Made by a program: the position numbers and the translations under genes. Positions 44,380 through 55,390 of a stretch of DNA of 64,000 bases are shown piece after piece. The DNA comes from Pempheris klunzingeri (taxonomy: Eukaryota > Chordata > Actinopteri > Acropomatiformes > Pempheridae). The stretch spans positions 24,990,842-25,054,841 of the forward strand of contig NC_092020.1 of assembly GCF_042242105.1 (NCBI RefSeq), written 5' to 3'. Below the pieces are notes generated by a model, which saw only the letters and a program-made list of their open reading frames with translations, had not been told where the DNA came from and did not search any database. Position 1 is the stretch's first letter. Every line of letters starts with the position of its first letter.

Positions 44380-45591
44380 GGTACTACTGTTAGCTTCATG
44401 CTAATTAGCCTCCATCTGGACAGGAAGTAGCAGACAGGAAACGGGAAGACAATAGATAATTAAAGTTTTGCTTACGTAACAAATGGTCATCATCACTGTC
44501 ATTTATTTTTAAATTAATGTCATTGTTGAGTTTGTAAAATGTCAAAGATGAGAATTAAACTCAACATGAAACAAACATGAGGCTTTTATTTTTTTAAACA
44601 GGAAATTGTCTTTGATTTTAATTTGTCTTCAACTGATGAAAGAAATTCAAAGAAAACACAGCAGAGTCAAACAAATGGTTTGTTGGATATCTAAGTCCAG
44701 GTAGAAATATAATTTATTGTTTGTTTTTTATTCTGTTGTTTCAGATATTTTAGTTTCTCTTCATGTTGATTTTTAAATAAAAAAACATGGAATAAGTAAA
44801 TAATCATAAATAAAAGTGAATCATTGGAGGGAAACATCTGAAGTTATTCTTTATTGCACAAACTGATCAGGACTGTATGGGTGCTTCAATCAAACTTTAT
44901 TGACAGTGAACAAACGAAATATCACCACAATAAAAGATGATTAAACTTGGAAAGTTTATGGTTTAAGGAAATATTTTGTCTAAAAAGATAGTTTTGCTTT
45001 TATATGTACTGGTTTGGTGGAGTTTGATTTGTTCTGTGCACAGTTTTTAAGTAATTGTATTTAAAACATTACACAGTTATGTGGATAATGTATTGTTTGG
45101 CTTTTTTAATTACCATCTACCAAAACCAATCAATTCCATATCATTAAAATTATGTTATTACTTGCAAAATAAATCTAGATTTTCCAATAAAAAAACAAAT
45201 ATTTAAAAAAGTATGTCAAATAATACACAAAGAAGAGGAAGATGCTTATTTAGTATTCGTCTCTAGAGGAAAGTAAACCAGGAAGAGGGGTATGCATTAG
45301 GGCGGGGCTATTTTGTGGCGAACCAATCAGAGGCGAGTCATGCCTCAATCTAACCAATCAGAGGCGAGTCATGCCTCAATCTAACCAATCAGAGGCGGAG
45401 GTTGGAAATGCGTCACTTCTGGCTCCAGCGTAAAAATGGCAACGGCCGTTAAATCAAGATGGCGACTTAGAAAATGCCAAACTCGAGGCTTCAAAACGGC
45501 GGTCCACAAACCAGCGGGAGACGTCACGGTGTCTGCGTCCACCTCTGTCATACCTGTACGTGAGACAGGTGACATGAAGGTTATCTGAGCG
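44380..45591. other. Gap between convergent genes
   Basis: AT-rich, no gene recognised. 45320-45400 holds three near copies of AACCAATCAGAGGCGAGTCA, a small tandem repeat. 45405-45591 is likely the 3' UTR of the minus-strand gene. Confidence 0.5.
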
Positions 45592-48500
45592 TCAGACCGC
45601 AGCAGTTTGACTCAGCTGATGGATCTGAAGTAAAGAGACGAAGCGAGACAAACAGCGACCGCAGAACACCTGAAACACACAGAAAAAAAGCACAGGTTCA
45701 GTACCTGTCCTCCACAGTCCAGTTTACACCTGGCCACTCAGGTGGGTGTTTACCTGGTCACAGTTTCTGCAGAGATGCTTCAGGATTTGGACGCAGGGTT
45801 TGTCCGAACACAAGCTGCAGGATTCAACAGGAGGAGCTGCAGAAACATGACAGGTTATGTTTCACCTGCAGCTACCCTGAGCACCTGGACTCAGGTGAGA
45901 GACGACGTTTATCTTCTCCATCAGTTCGATGAATAGAATGAAATGTGGAGTCAGGTAGCCAAGAGACTCACCTGTCCTCTTACTGCAGGTGGTGGAGTCA
46001 AACACCTTCAGGATGAAGCGCAGATCCACAGAGCAGAGAGCCTTCAACTCACCTGGTACACCTGGACAGGTGGAGGACAGGTTAGAAAGGTGAGGATGGG
46101 TGGAAACAGGTGGAGAAAGGTGAGGACAGTTGGAGGCGGGTGAGGATGGGTGCTGAGAATGGGTGGAGACAGGTGAAAACAGGTGGAGAAAGGTGAGGAC
46201 AGGTAACACAGCATCAACACTGGCTCACCTGAGATTATCTCACTGAGCTGCTGCAGGTGAGTGCTGTTGCCATGGAAACAGGACTGGTCGGTGTTGTGGT
46301 CGAGCTGGGAGCCGAAAGAGTTTAGTTCCTCTTCCTGTTTCCTGTTCAGGTCCGTCTGAGCAGAGAAATCATTGAAGACCAGTGCAGAACTTTATTTAAA
46401 ATTACAAAAGGTTGAATGTTCTGAGGGAAATGTACCTGTAAAACTTATAAACTAATTAAAATACTGTGACAGGCTGAGATTGTTATTCTAAGTGTCTGAT
46501 AACATTGATAGTGATAATCTGAGTATTGTTTGTTAGGGTTATTGTGTTATTTGATACCCCCTACAGAGACAGACCTGGAAGATCCTTTTGGATAAACAGC
46601 TGTTATATCGCTCGCTTCAAACACACCAGACTCCATTGACAAAAACAGTAATTTTACACGGTAGTTGCTAGTCCACTGTTATCTCGATCAGTTAGTTTGT
46701 TTGTGTTATGGTGTGATTTTTGGTGTTTTGAAGGGTTAGTTTGGGTGCAACACAATATTTCAGTATCAAATAACACAATAACACTAACAAACAATACTCA
46801 GATTATCACTATAAGTGTCTGTGTTCTGCTAGATAAAACTACTGATTTCATGAATGGAGTCTGGTGTGTTTGAATACAGCCATATAACGGCTGTTTGTGG
46901 TTAAACCAAAAGGATCTTCCAGGTCTATCTCTGTAGTTCTCACCTCAGTGGTTAAAGACCGAAACACTGAGGGCAGTTTTCAGGTGAGCTGGTGATGAGG
47001 ACTCACCTGACTGTCTGCTGTGATCCTCCACAGACTCAGACTGGGGTAGAGACGGGGGGTTCCACCCAGCTGTGGAGCTCCGTCTCTGGGTAAACTCCGC
47101 CCGCCGTCCCCCTCTGACCCCTGGATGTCTGACGCCTGAGACGAACCCTCGCCGTGTTTTTGATCTTCAGAGCCGAACGAAGGGCCGCTCCGAATGTCTC
47201 CGGCAGAGAAAACCTCAGCTTCATATGGAGGAGCGCTCGGACACCTGACAGGAGGATGAAGGTATTTCACAGTCTCAGTGGGTCAGTGTGTGATCGTACA
47301 GGTGACTAACACACCTGATGCCCTTAAATCACCAGACTGCCTGTGTCCTGCACAGAACTGTCAGAGCTCAGAGACGTTCAAATCAAAGTTATAGTAGTAC
47401 CAGTAGTAACAGTACTCTCTGTACTGTGGTACCAGTAGTAACAGTACTGTGAACTGCAGGATCAGTAGAGGTACTATCAGTACTATCAGTAGTACTATCA
47501 GTACTATCAGTAGTACTATCAGTACTATCAGTTGTACTATCAGTAGTAGTATCAGTACTATCAGTAGTACTATTAGTACTATCAGTAGTACTATCAGTAG
47601 TACTGTTAGTATTACTATCAGTATTAATAATCATTTGAACTTTTACTGAAATGAACCCATGTGAGTTAAAATCAGCCAGATAACAAGTTTTCATACCTGA
47701 AACAAACACAGGGAGTCAGCAGGCAGTACCTCGACGTCTCACGCTCAAAACACAACAGATCTGATTCTTCCTCCTCTTCCTCCTCCTCCTCCTCCTCCTC
47801 CTCCTCCTCCTCTTCCTCTTCCTCTTCCTCTTCCTCTTCCTCCCCCTCCCTCCCACAGCCGCTGGGTGAGGTCATCGGTCTGAAGATGACGGTGTCAGAC
47901 AGTCTGATCCCAACAATGTTCACTGCCTTCACCTCTTTATCTTCCTCATGCTTGTCTTCCTCTGCTGCCTCCCCCCACCTGCTCCTCACCACCTCCTCTT
48001 CCTCCTCCACCTCCTCCTCCTCCTCCCCCTGCTTCACCTGTATGGGACATGTAGGAAGGGGGCGGGGCTCAGTCTGCCGGATGTTTTTGCTCCTCTGCAG
48101 AGCTTCTTCCACCCAGAGCCGGGACATACCCGATGGAGGAGAGGGGGAGGAGGGGGAGGACTTCCAGCATCTACCCCCCAGCAGAGGGGAGCAGGGCAGA
48201 GAGCAAGGCAGCCTCCTCCTCCCCCCAGGATGAGGAGAAGAGGGGAGGGAGCGGTCGTCTCCTGTCCGTAGGAAAGGGCGACCAGGAAGTCCAGGAGAGG
48301 TGTTTGTAGCTCCGCCCCCACCTGCACTGAGGCTGATGATGTCACAGCTTCCCGTGTCCGCCGGCTCCACCTGCTCCACCTGTGACCTCCAGACAGGAAG
48401 TGGGGCAGAGGTCTGAGGACTGAGGTGTTGTGGATGATAATGTCGTCGTTGGAAATCAGAGACTTCCTGTTCATGTGTGATGTCACCCTGCAGGAGCTCC

Positions 48501-49780
48501 CTGACAACAAGACAAACAAACACCTGTCAGTATTTCAGGTAAACAGGTGTGAGAGACCATGTCATTATTTTTTAAAGGATTCTGGGAAATGAAGGAGACT
48601 CTGGCTGAGAGTTGAATCAGTATTAGTATCAGAAGTAGTAGTAGTAGTAGTACTATTAGTAGTTGTAGTGTCTCACCTGAGCATGCTCAGTCTGGTGGTC
48701 AGCGTCAGGTCTGGATCGGATCCGTCCGTCCTGTTCTGACCGATCAAACTTCTGTCCCGAGACACAAAACAGACAAAACACACAAAAACCAGTGAGACCA
48801 GTAGAACCAGAGTGTTGTGGACAGTCATGTGACTTTTTGCAGCTTTAATGAGTCTTTAAATTAAATCGGTTTTAATCTGGTTAAAGTCAGTGATCCACCT
48901 GTCAAGTGTGGCTCCGCCCACCACCACAATCCTTGCGACGTGATTGGACGCTGCTGTCGCACTCAACAATGACGTTTTAGGTTTGTTCACTCACTCGCTA
49001 CTTCCTGTTTAACACCTATTTACTTCCTGTTTACTCTGCTGTTTACTTCCTGTTTACTCTGCTGTTTACTCATGTTGCATCATCGCTAGCTGCTGGGTCA
49101 CATGACCTTTTGTTCTCTTCGTCACGCATGCAGCAGTGCATTGTGGGAATCTTTGAGGGCAACAAACAGCGGAGACGTTTACACACAATGTCGAGCAAGA
49201 TGTGGTGAACAGGAAGTGACGTCACTGTTAAAGGTGTGATGACATCATCACCTGAGGTCCGATAGCAGAGCAGCCAGCCTGTCGGGGGCGGAGCTCAGCG
49301 TCTCCATGACGACATCATGAGGGGCTCTATGTCTCTGCTCTGGGGTCAAAGGTTGAATCGTCAGCTGGTTTTCTACTTCCTGTTTCAGAGACACAGAAAG
49401 GTACAGCTACAAATACTACAGTCAGTACTACAAATACTACAGATAATATACTAATACTACAGTCAGTACTACAGTTAATACACTAATACTACAGTTAGTA
49501 CTACCAATACCAATATTAGTACTACAAATACTACAGTAATACACTAATACTACAGTTAGTGTATGTGTGTATATATATATATATATATACACGTATACAA
49601 ATAAAATCAAGATATATAAAGATCTACATATAGCACAAATATATTTTAAAAAACCGAATGAGGTAACTTCACAGTGTACTTTGTAAATTTCCCCGTCGTG
49701 GGACTAATAAAGAAATATCTTATCTTAAATTATCTCATCTTATCTTATGGGGTTACAGCTGTATAAATGCAATAAAGAAA

Positions 49781-49814
<34 letters not shown>

Positions 49815-51283
49815 CTAGAAATATAGAAAAACAATATAATTAATGGATAAGTTGAGAGTAACATTTTATGATTTTAATAAAGGATTATCTGCTCATTTTA
49901 AACCAATAAAAGCCCTTAAAATTGATCAAATATCATTAAAACATCCCTTAGTGTTGATCTTTAAAAGTATGTACGTGTGTTTTCAGTGAATGTTAAAATT
50001 CAGGGACTGATTTTATTTGGTCCATTTAAGAAAATTTGACCTGTAAATCATCAGTAAATGATTCTTTAGCCAGCGATACAGTCATTTGTCGTCACCAATA
50101 AACTGTTTAAAACCAGGTTTTAACATCAGACCACAAACATCTGTGATCCTGAACGTGATGAAGCCCCGATCATGTGGAAACGTGTCACCTGAGCCGTAGT
50201 TTTGGCGTTCTCACGTGGAGTCTTGAGTTTTTACACCTCACAGAAAACAAAATGAGTTCTCAAAGTGTCGGGTGTAAGATTTCTTTTCAGGCTGTCAGTC
50301 CTGCACAAGTAAACTGCCCGAGGACACTGGGATACTGGGAGCTGAGGAGGGTCACAAAGCATCTTCACAGTAACTCCTGTCTGCATTATACAACCACTAA
50401 CGGTCATTCACTCCCAGTTCACCCACTAAAAAGAACAATGGATTCTATTCTATAGTCTATTCACGACTAAACTCTCATTAACAAGTCGGCACATTTACTG
50501 GAGTTCTTCCATGTGATGCTACTCTGTGATTTTCCTGCAGTAGAAGTATTTGAGACGACGCAGGCGTTGTGTCCATGAAGGAATGAAGACAGGACAGACC
50601 TCCTTTTTTTTTTAATGTCTGGTTTGTTTACGAACAGTTTTGTTCACATTCAATTCAATTAAAAAATGTTATTCGTTGCTCAAGGGGAATTTCATTCTGT
50701 TTTTTTTACTTCCTGTTTGTTTACGTCTTGTTTGTTTACATTTAATTCAATTAGATTTTTATTTTTCATGCGGTTTCTTTACATTACAAGTGTGTTTACA
50801 GTTATTTCAAATCAAAATTCTTCATTCAGCCCTTAAGGGGAAATTCATGCATCGTCAATTTGTTAATTTTTATAAATTTTGTTTATATTATTGATTTATT
50901 TATTACATCAGGTTTGTTTGTTTACATCTATTTACATTTAGTTTGAACCAAAATAGTTTGTTCATCACTTCTGGAGAAAATTCATGTACACGGTTTCTTT
51001 TACATCAGTTTTTTTCAAATGTGTGGTTTGTTTTTTATTATAATAATAATAATAATGATAATAAGAGTAGTATATCATCTAAATGCTAAAGATAAAATTA
51101 ATTTATCAACAAATTCATAATGAATGATAAACTGTACATTTTTACTCATCATTTCATTTACTTTGTTCCTTAATGTAACAAAACTGTTGAATAATAAAAC
51201 AAAAAGGAAACGATATTATAAAAAGATTTTACCTTCTTTGGTTTGTTGAACCACTTCCTGACTTTATTCATCGTGCTGAACAT
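45592..51283 (-). CDS. Unrecognised protein: acidic poly-Glu tract, C-terminal Cys-rich finger
   Basis: I do not recognise the family. Nine exons close in phase to 543 residues: 51233-51283, 49252-49379, 48677-48751, 47730-48500, 47007-47244, 46229-46355, 45972-46052, 45754-45836 and 45592-45669. The start MFSTMNKVRKWFNKP is basic. Next comes a Leu-rich helical part (DRLAALLSDLR, RLSMLRELLQGDI), then a Ser/Pro-rich disordered region with two acidic runs, one of about 30 Glu encoded at 47765-47845. The end is the best-conserved-looking part: LCSVDLRFILKVFDSTTCSK, then CSLC-x4-C-x7-C-x2-C-x4-CGRCLS, followed by 16 residues to the stop. The Cys pairs resemble a treble-clef or SPATA2/FYVE-like zinc finger lacking the final pair. 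Function unknown. Confidence 0.72.
46060..46205. repeat. Short intronic tandem repeat
   Basis: Plus-strand copies of CAGGTGGAGAAAGGTGAGGA and variants fill the 176-bp intron between exons 6 and 7 of the unrecognised gene. On the transcript it is C/U-rich before the exon 7 acceptor. Confidence 0.6.
46470..46940. repeat. Foldback interspersed repeat, copy f, with inner inverted repeat
   Basis: In intron 5 of the unrecognised gene. Both family arms are present (CACCAGACTCCATTGAC near 46624, ATGAATGGAGTCTGGTGTG near 46849). It also contains 46508-46558 and 46762-46812, about 50 bp each, inverse to one another with about one mismatch. Confidence 0.8.
47455..47640. repeat. Microsatellite-like ACTATCAGTAGT array
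   Basis: Iterated ACTATCAGT and AGTACTATCAGTAGT blocks in intron 4 of the unrecognised gene. Open frames rich in Ser, Thr and Ile here are incidental. Confidence 0.85.
47765..47845 (-). repeat. Coding GAG/GAA repeat (poly-Glu)
   Basis: CTCCTC and CTTCCT runs on the plus strand encode about 27-30 Glu in exon 4 of the unrecognised gene. The mix of GAG and GAA codons suggests it is not freshly expanded at the flanks, while the central pure CTC block is. Confidence 0.85.
49395..49570. repeat. Tandem ACTACAGTCAGT/AATACTAC repeat
   Basis: Degenerate 20-30 bp units (TACTACAGTTAGTACTAC, AATACACTAATACTAC) in intron 1 of the unrecognised gene, leading into a TA microsatellite at 49568-49590. Confidence 0.75.
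49660..49815. repeat. LINE/SINE-tail-like fragment and TA/GT microsatellite
   Basis: AATTTCCCCGTCGTGGGACT then AATAAAGAAATATCTTATCT is the usual tail phrase of several fish non-LTR elements. It is followed by a GT/TA run at 49784-49814. Only the tail is present. Confidence 0.5.
50640..51000. repeat. Three diverged copies of a LINE-tail-like unit
   Basis: TTCAAGGGGAATTTCATTC-type phrases recur at about 50680, 50835 and 50975, each preceded by TTTACA(T/G)TTAATTCAA-like sequence. The unit is about 150 bp and resembles old truncated non-LTR 3' ends. Confidence 0.4.
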
Positions 51284-53700
51284 CTGTCTCCTCCTGTACA
51301 CTCTGACACTGTGAGTTTACCTGTGCAGGTGGGCAGGAGGTGGGCGGGGCTTCACACTGCTGTGATTTTTTTTGTTGTTGTTGTCTCTTTGTGTTTTTAA
51401 TCTGACACCTGACCCTACAGAGTCCAGGTCCTCCATGTTCTTGTCAGAGAAAACACGTGCTGTGCTGCAGGTTTAATGTCCTCTGTGCCCTCCACCCTCA
51501 TCAATGACCAATAATCACTCATCAGTAACTGATGATCAAACTGCCTACATTTTAATATCATTAAAACACAACACGACTGACAGATTATAGTCTGATATCT
51601 ATAATATGACATACAAAGAAATAGACAATTTCTAATATTTTGCAGGAAAAACTTCATAGAAAAGACAGAAAAATAAATATATTTTTTTTAAGTGGAGGAA
51701 AAAAAACATAAATTGTTTAATTATGGGCTATAAAGTAGCACAGGGACACTACTGTGTAGAAATAATGACCTGAAGTCTGCCATGCTTTATTTACATTTAT
51801 TACACAGATTTGTGCACAAGAAATCAATAGTTTAACACAAAATAGTGAATTAAATACTATTTTAAAAATGATTGTATTGCTTCCGCTATCAGAACTGCAA
51901 CCATAGCAACAGTTTGTTCTACATGGCAACAGCGGGGCACGATTGACCAATCAGAATCGAGAATTCAAAAAAGCCGCTCAATAAATGGTAATAATTTAAG
52001 TTTGTAAGTTTATATGATCAGAAATAATAAAACATGACAGAAGAGTTTAGGTAGACCGGGGTTAATGACTAATATAAAGACACACATCAGTTTATCGGGT
52101 GTTTTGGACTGACTTTAATGATGTATTTCCCACCGTGAGACTGCAGGTGGCGGTAATGATCCTGAAACCCTGCTGGTCTTTGACTTCCGCTTGAAGATAT
52201 CGTTAGCATCGGCTGGTTGATGGGAAATAAATCCGTCTGTTTTCTCTGAGGTTCAAAAATAAGTGGATGTGCATGCAGCCGCTGAACTACACAACAGCTA
52301 ACTGCTAACAGAAGGGACGCTGACGGTGAGCACACACAGCTAACTGCCCGATGCTAACTGCTAGCTCGCTAAACGGTGTTGTAAACTGTGGGAACTTTGA
52401 AACCTCGCCTGAACCACCCTTAAGGTACCATTAACCCCCCTACTTGTCATTTCCGACTAATATTTAACCCCAGTGTTTATTTTGATTGATCTAAAGGGAC
52501 GTTAAACACCAGCGAGCAGCGCTACAGGAAACTCGTTTCAAAGTGAAACCATTTCAAAACTACACATGCTACAACTGGCAGCTAGCTAACTTAACAAGCT
52601 ACTTCTAACGGTTGTGGAAACGAGCTAACATCAGCAAGTGTTTGATGCTACCTATCCGGTTTTATTCGGGCTTGATGATTAACTAGGAGCTGGTTAACGA
52701 ACAGCTGCTGAACTGTACGCTGTCAGGTTGTTTAGCATGACGCTAAACAGTGTGGGATGCTAACAGAACAGTCAATGAGTTATGCTAACTCAACAATCAG
52801 TGTGGGATGCTAACAGAACAGTCAATGAGTTATGCTAACTCAACAGTCAGTGTGGGATGCTAACAGAACAGTCAATGAGTTATGCTAACTCAACAATCAG
52901 TGTGGGATGCTAACAGAACAGTCAATGAGTTATGCTAACTCAACAATCAGTGTGGGATGCTAACAGAACAGTCAATGAGTTATGCTAACTCAACAGTCCG
53001 TGTGGGATGCTAACAGAACAGTCAATGAGTTATGCTAACTCAACAGTCCGTGTGGGATGCTAACAGAACAGTCAGTATAGGAACTGTCGATATGGGGTGC
53101 TAACAATGCTAACAAAACAATCATTGTGGGATGCTAGACAGGACTAGTCAGTGTGGGATGCTAACAGTGTCTGTGTTTCTAACAGTGATTGTGATGCTAA
53201 CAGAACAGTCAATGTTTGATGCTAACAGTGTCTGTGATGCTAACAGAACAGTCAGTGTGTGATGCTAACAGTGCCAATAATGCTCACAGAATAGTCAGCA
53301 TGGGGTGCTAGCAGTGTGTGTGATGCTAACAGTGTGTGTGATGCTAACAGTGTTTGTGGTGCTAACAGAGCAGTCAGTGTGTGATGCTAACAGTGTCTGT
53401 GTTGTTAACAGTGATTGTGATGCTAACAGAACAGTCAGTGTGTGATGCAAACAGTGCTTGAGATGCTAACAGAACAGTCAATGTTTGATGCTAACAGTGT
53501 CTGTGATGCTAACAGAACAGTCAGCGTGTGATGATAACAGTGTCTGTGATGCTAACAGAACAGTCAGTGTGTGATGCTAACAATGTCTGTGATGCTAACA
53601 GAACAGTCAGTGTGTCTGATGTGGTTTGATGAGGTCTGGTGTGTCTTTTATCAACCCTCTGTGTGTGTTTCCTCTTTGCAGTATCTTCTGTGTCTCTGAT
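51284..53700. other. Divergent intergenic region and rnf4 5' intron
   Basis: 51284-52080 has no gene and contains the 5' flank of the unrecognised gene. 52240-52325 is a plausible untranslated first exon of rnf4, ending CTGACG|GTGAGC. From there to the coding start is intron, mostly repeat. Confidence 0.45.
52735..53620. repeat. TGCTAACAGAACAGTCA minisatellite
   Basis: 52775-53065 is at least six nearly identical 50-54 bp units (GTGGGATGCTAACAGAACAG then TCAATGAGTTATGCTAACTC). 53065-53620 is a degenerate continuation with units of 25-35 bp built on TGATGCTAACAG. Array homogeneity falls from left to right. Lies upstream of the rnf4 start codon. Confidence 0.92.
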
Positions 53701-55246
53701 ATGAGCAGCACTGTAAGTTTTCTTCTTCCTCTCTCAGTTTGTGTCTTGTGTTTGATTTAAAAGAAAACTAAAGTTGAACAGACACAAAGTAAAAATATTA
53801 AAGTTCTGTCACGCAGGATCTGACCTGCTATGAAATTAAATATTGATTATGTGCAGCAGCAAAACGGCTGTGATCTAATGAGTGTGTGCTGTGCCATGCT
53901 GTGTGTGTTCAGGCTCAGAGGAAGAGGAGGACCACAGGAAGTCCTCTGGTGTCCAGACCGAGCACAAAGGCCAACAGACGGGCTAACGTCAGGAGGACGG
54001 CTAACGCCACCAGGGCGGCTGGCGCAATCAGAGCAGCTAACAGGACGGCTAGCAGGACGGCTAGCAGGACAGCTAACGTTAGCAGGACGTCTGATGTGGA
54101 CCCTGCCCCCCCCACAGAGACCATCGATGTGATGGACAACACTGAGGACGGTCAGTACTGATCCATACTCTCTACAGCTATTAATTAGCATCATCACTAC
54201 CTGTAATCAATAATCATGCCGGTGAACCCTGTGACTGTTTAACTGGTCACACTGTAAGTCACATGACTTAATACTTGATGTCACATCCTGCGCTGCTGTT
54301 GGTCAGACCTGCTGAGATAGATCTCTGATCAATAATCAATAGCTGATGTGTGTTCAGGTGTGGAGGAGGTGGTGGATCTGACCTGTGAGGGATCAGAAGC
54401 TGCTGTGGTCGACCTGACAAACAACGACTCAGTACTGGTAACGACACATTAATACCCAGAAATACACACACTAGTACACACTAATGCACAACAATACACA
54501 AAAACACACACACACACACACACTCTAATACACTACTGATACTGATCAAACGTCTCTTCTTCTGCTGTTTCTGTTTCTTCCTCTGCTCCTGTGATGATCC
54601 AGCTGGTGGACGAAGGTAAGACTTTATTCCGTCTGCGTTAATTGTTGAAATAAAGTTTCATTAAAGGAACAGTCCAACATTTCTCTGGACGTCCTCCACC
54701 AGGTCCACGGAACAGGAGAGTCACAGCAGCGGAGAGTTACGTCGTTAGCAGTGATGAAGACGAGGACACGCCCCCCGCCCTAAACGCGGCAATAGTATCC
54801 TCTTTACAGGCGGACAGCTCCTCCAGGTAATAGAAATGACAGCCAGGTAATAGACTGATCCAAGCTAACACTAGCTTCAAATCATAGCCAGGTAATAGAC
54901 AGATCCCCGATCACATCATCAGTAGAACTCAGTCTCTCTCTCTCTCTGTGTCTCAGGTCGACTCCGGGGACGATCAGCTGTCCTGTCTGTCTGGACTCGT
55001 ACTCTGAGGTGATACTCAAACACACCTGTTACACACCTGGCCAGCAGGTCCCGTGTGTCCTGTGTTCTGATTGGCTGGTTGTTGTTTCCCTCACAGATCG
55101 TAGAAAGCGGCCGATTGGTCGTTTCCACTAAATGTGGCCACGTGTTCTGCAGCCAGTGTCTGAGAGACGCTCTGACGTCATCACACACCTGTCCTACCTG
55201 CAGGAAGAGACTGACCCACCGCCAGTACCACCCCCTTTACATCTGA
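53701..55246 (+). CDS. rnf4: SUMO-targeted E3 ubiquitin ligase RNF4
   Basis: Ubiquitinates poly-SUMOylated nuclear proteins. Seven coding exons close in phase to 222 residues: 53701-53712, 53913-54150, 54358-54437, 54603-54615, 54703-54826, 54957-55008 and 55097-55246. SUMO-interacting motifs are visible: VVDLT near residues 88-92 and 100-104, then VLLVD. The arginine-rich N-terminal part of exon 2 holds RTAS/RTAN repeats. VVSSDEDED precedes the RING. The RING runs from residue 164: CPVC, CGHVFCSQC, CPTC, then the dimer-forming tail ending YHPLYI. Human RNF4 is 190 residues, and the extra length is mostly the basic repeat region. The 12-nt first coding exon gives MSST. AATAAA lies at 55482-55487. 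Confidence 0.96.
54820..54905 (+). repeat. Repeats of the rnf4 exon 5 splice donor
   Basis: Exon 5 ends CTCCAG|GTAATAG. CCAGGTAATAGACTGATCC and CCAGGTAATAGACAGATCC follow within 80 bp, so three CAG|GTAATAG donors stand in a row. Confidence 0.7.
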
Positions 55247-55380
55247 CATCACTCTGACATCATCACACACCTGTCCTACCTGCAGGAAGAGACTGACCCA
55301 CCGCCAGCACCACCCCCTCTACATCTGACATCACTCTGACATCATCAATCACCTGACCCCCACCCAGTACCACCCCCTCT
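55177..55380 (+). repeat. Tandem duplication of the rnf4 C-terminal coding end
   Basis: The last coding stretch (from TCATCACACACCTGTCCTAC to the stop and CATCACTCTGACA) is about 80 bp. It is followed directly by a nearly identical second copy at about 55258-55336 and a shorter third at about 55337-55390. The extra copies follow the stop codon and are untranslated. Confidence 0.88.
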
Positions 55381-55390
55381 ACACCTGACA

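Noticed and set aside
48034-48519. 161-codon alternative frame inside exon 4 of the unrecognised gene
   Set aside because: The chosen frame is longer, spans the exon, and is the only one that closes phase with both neighbouring exons.
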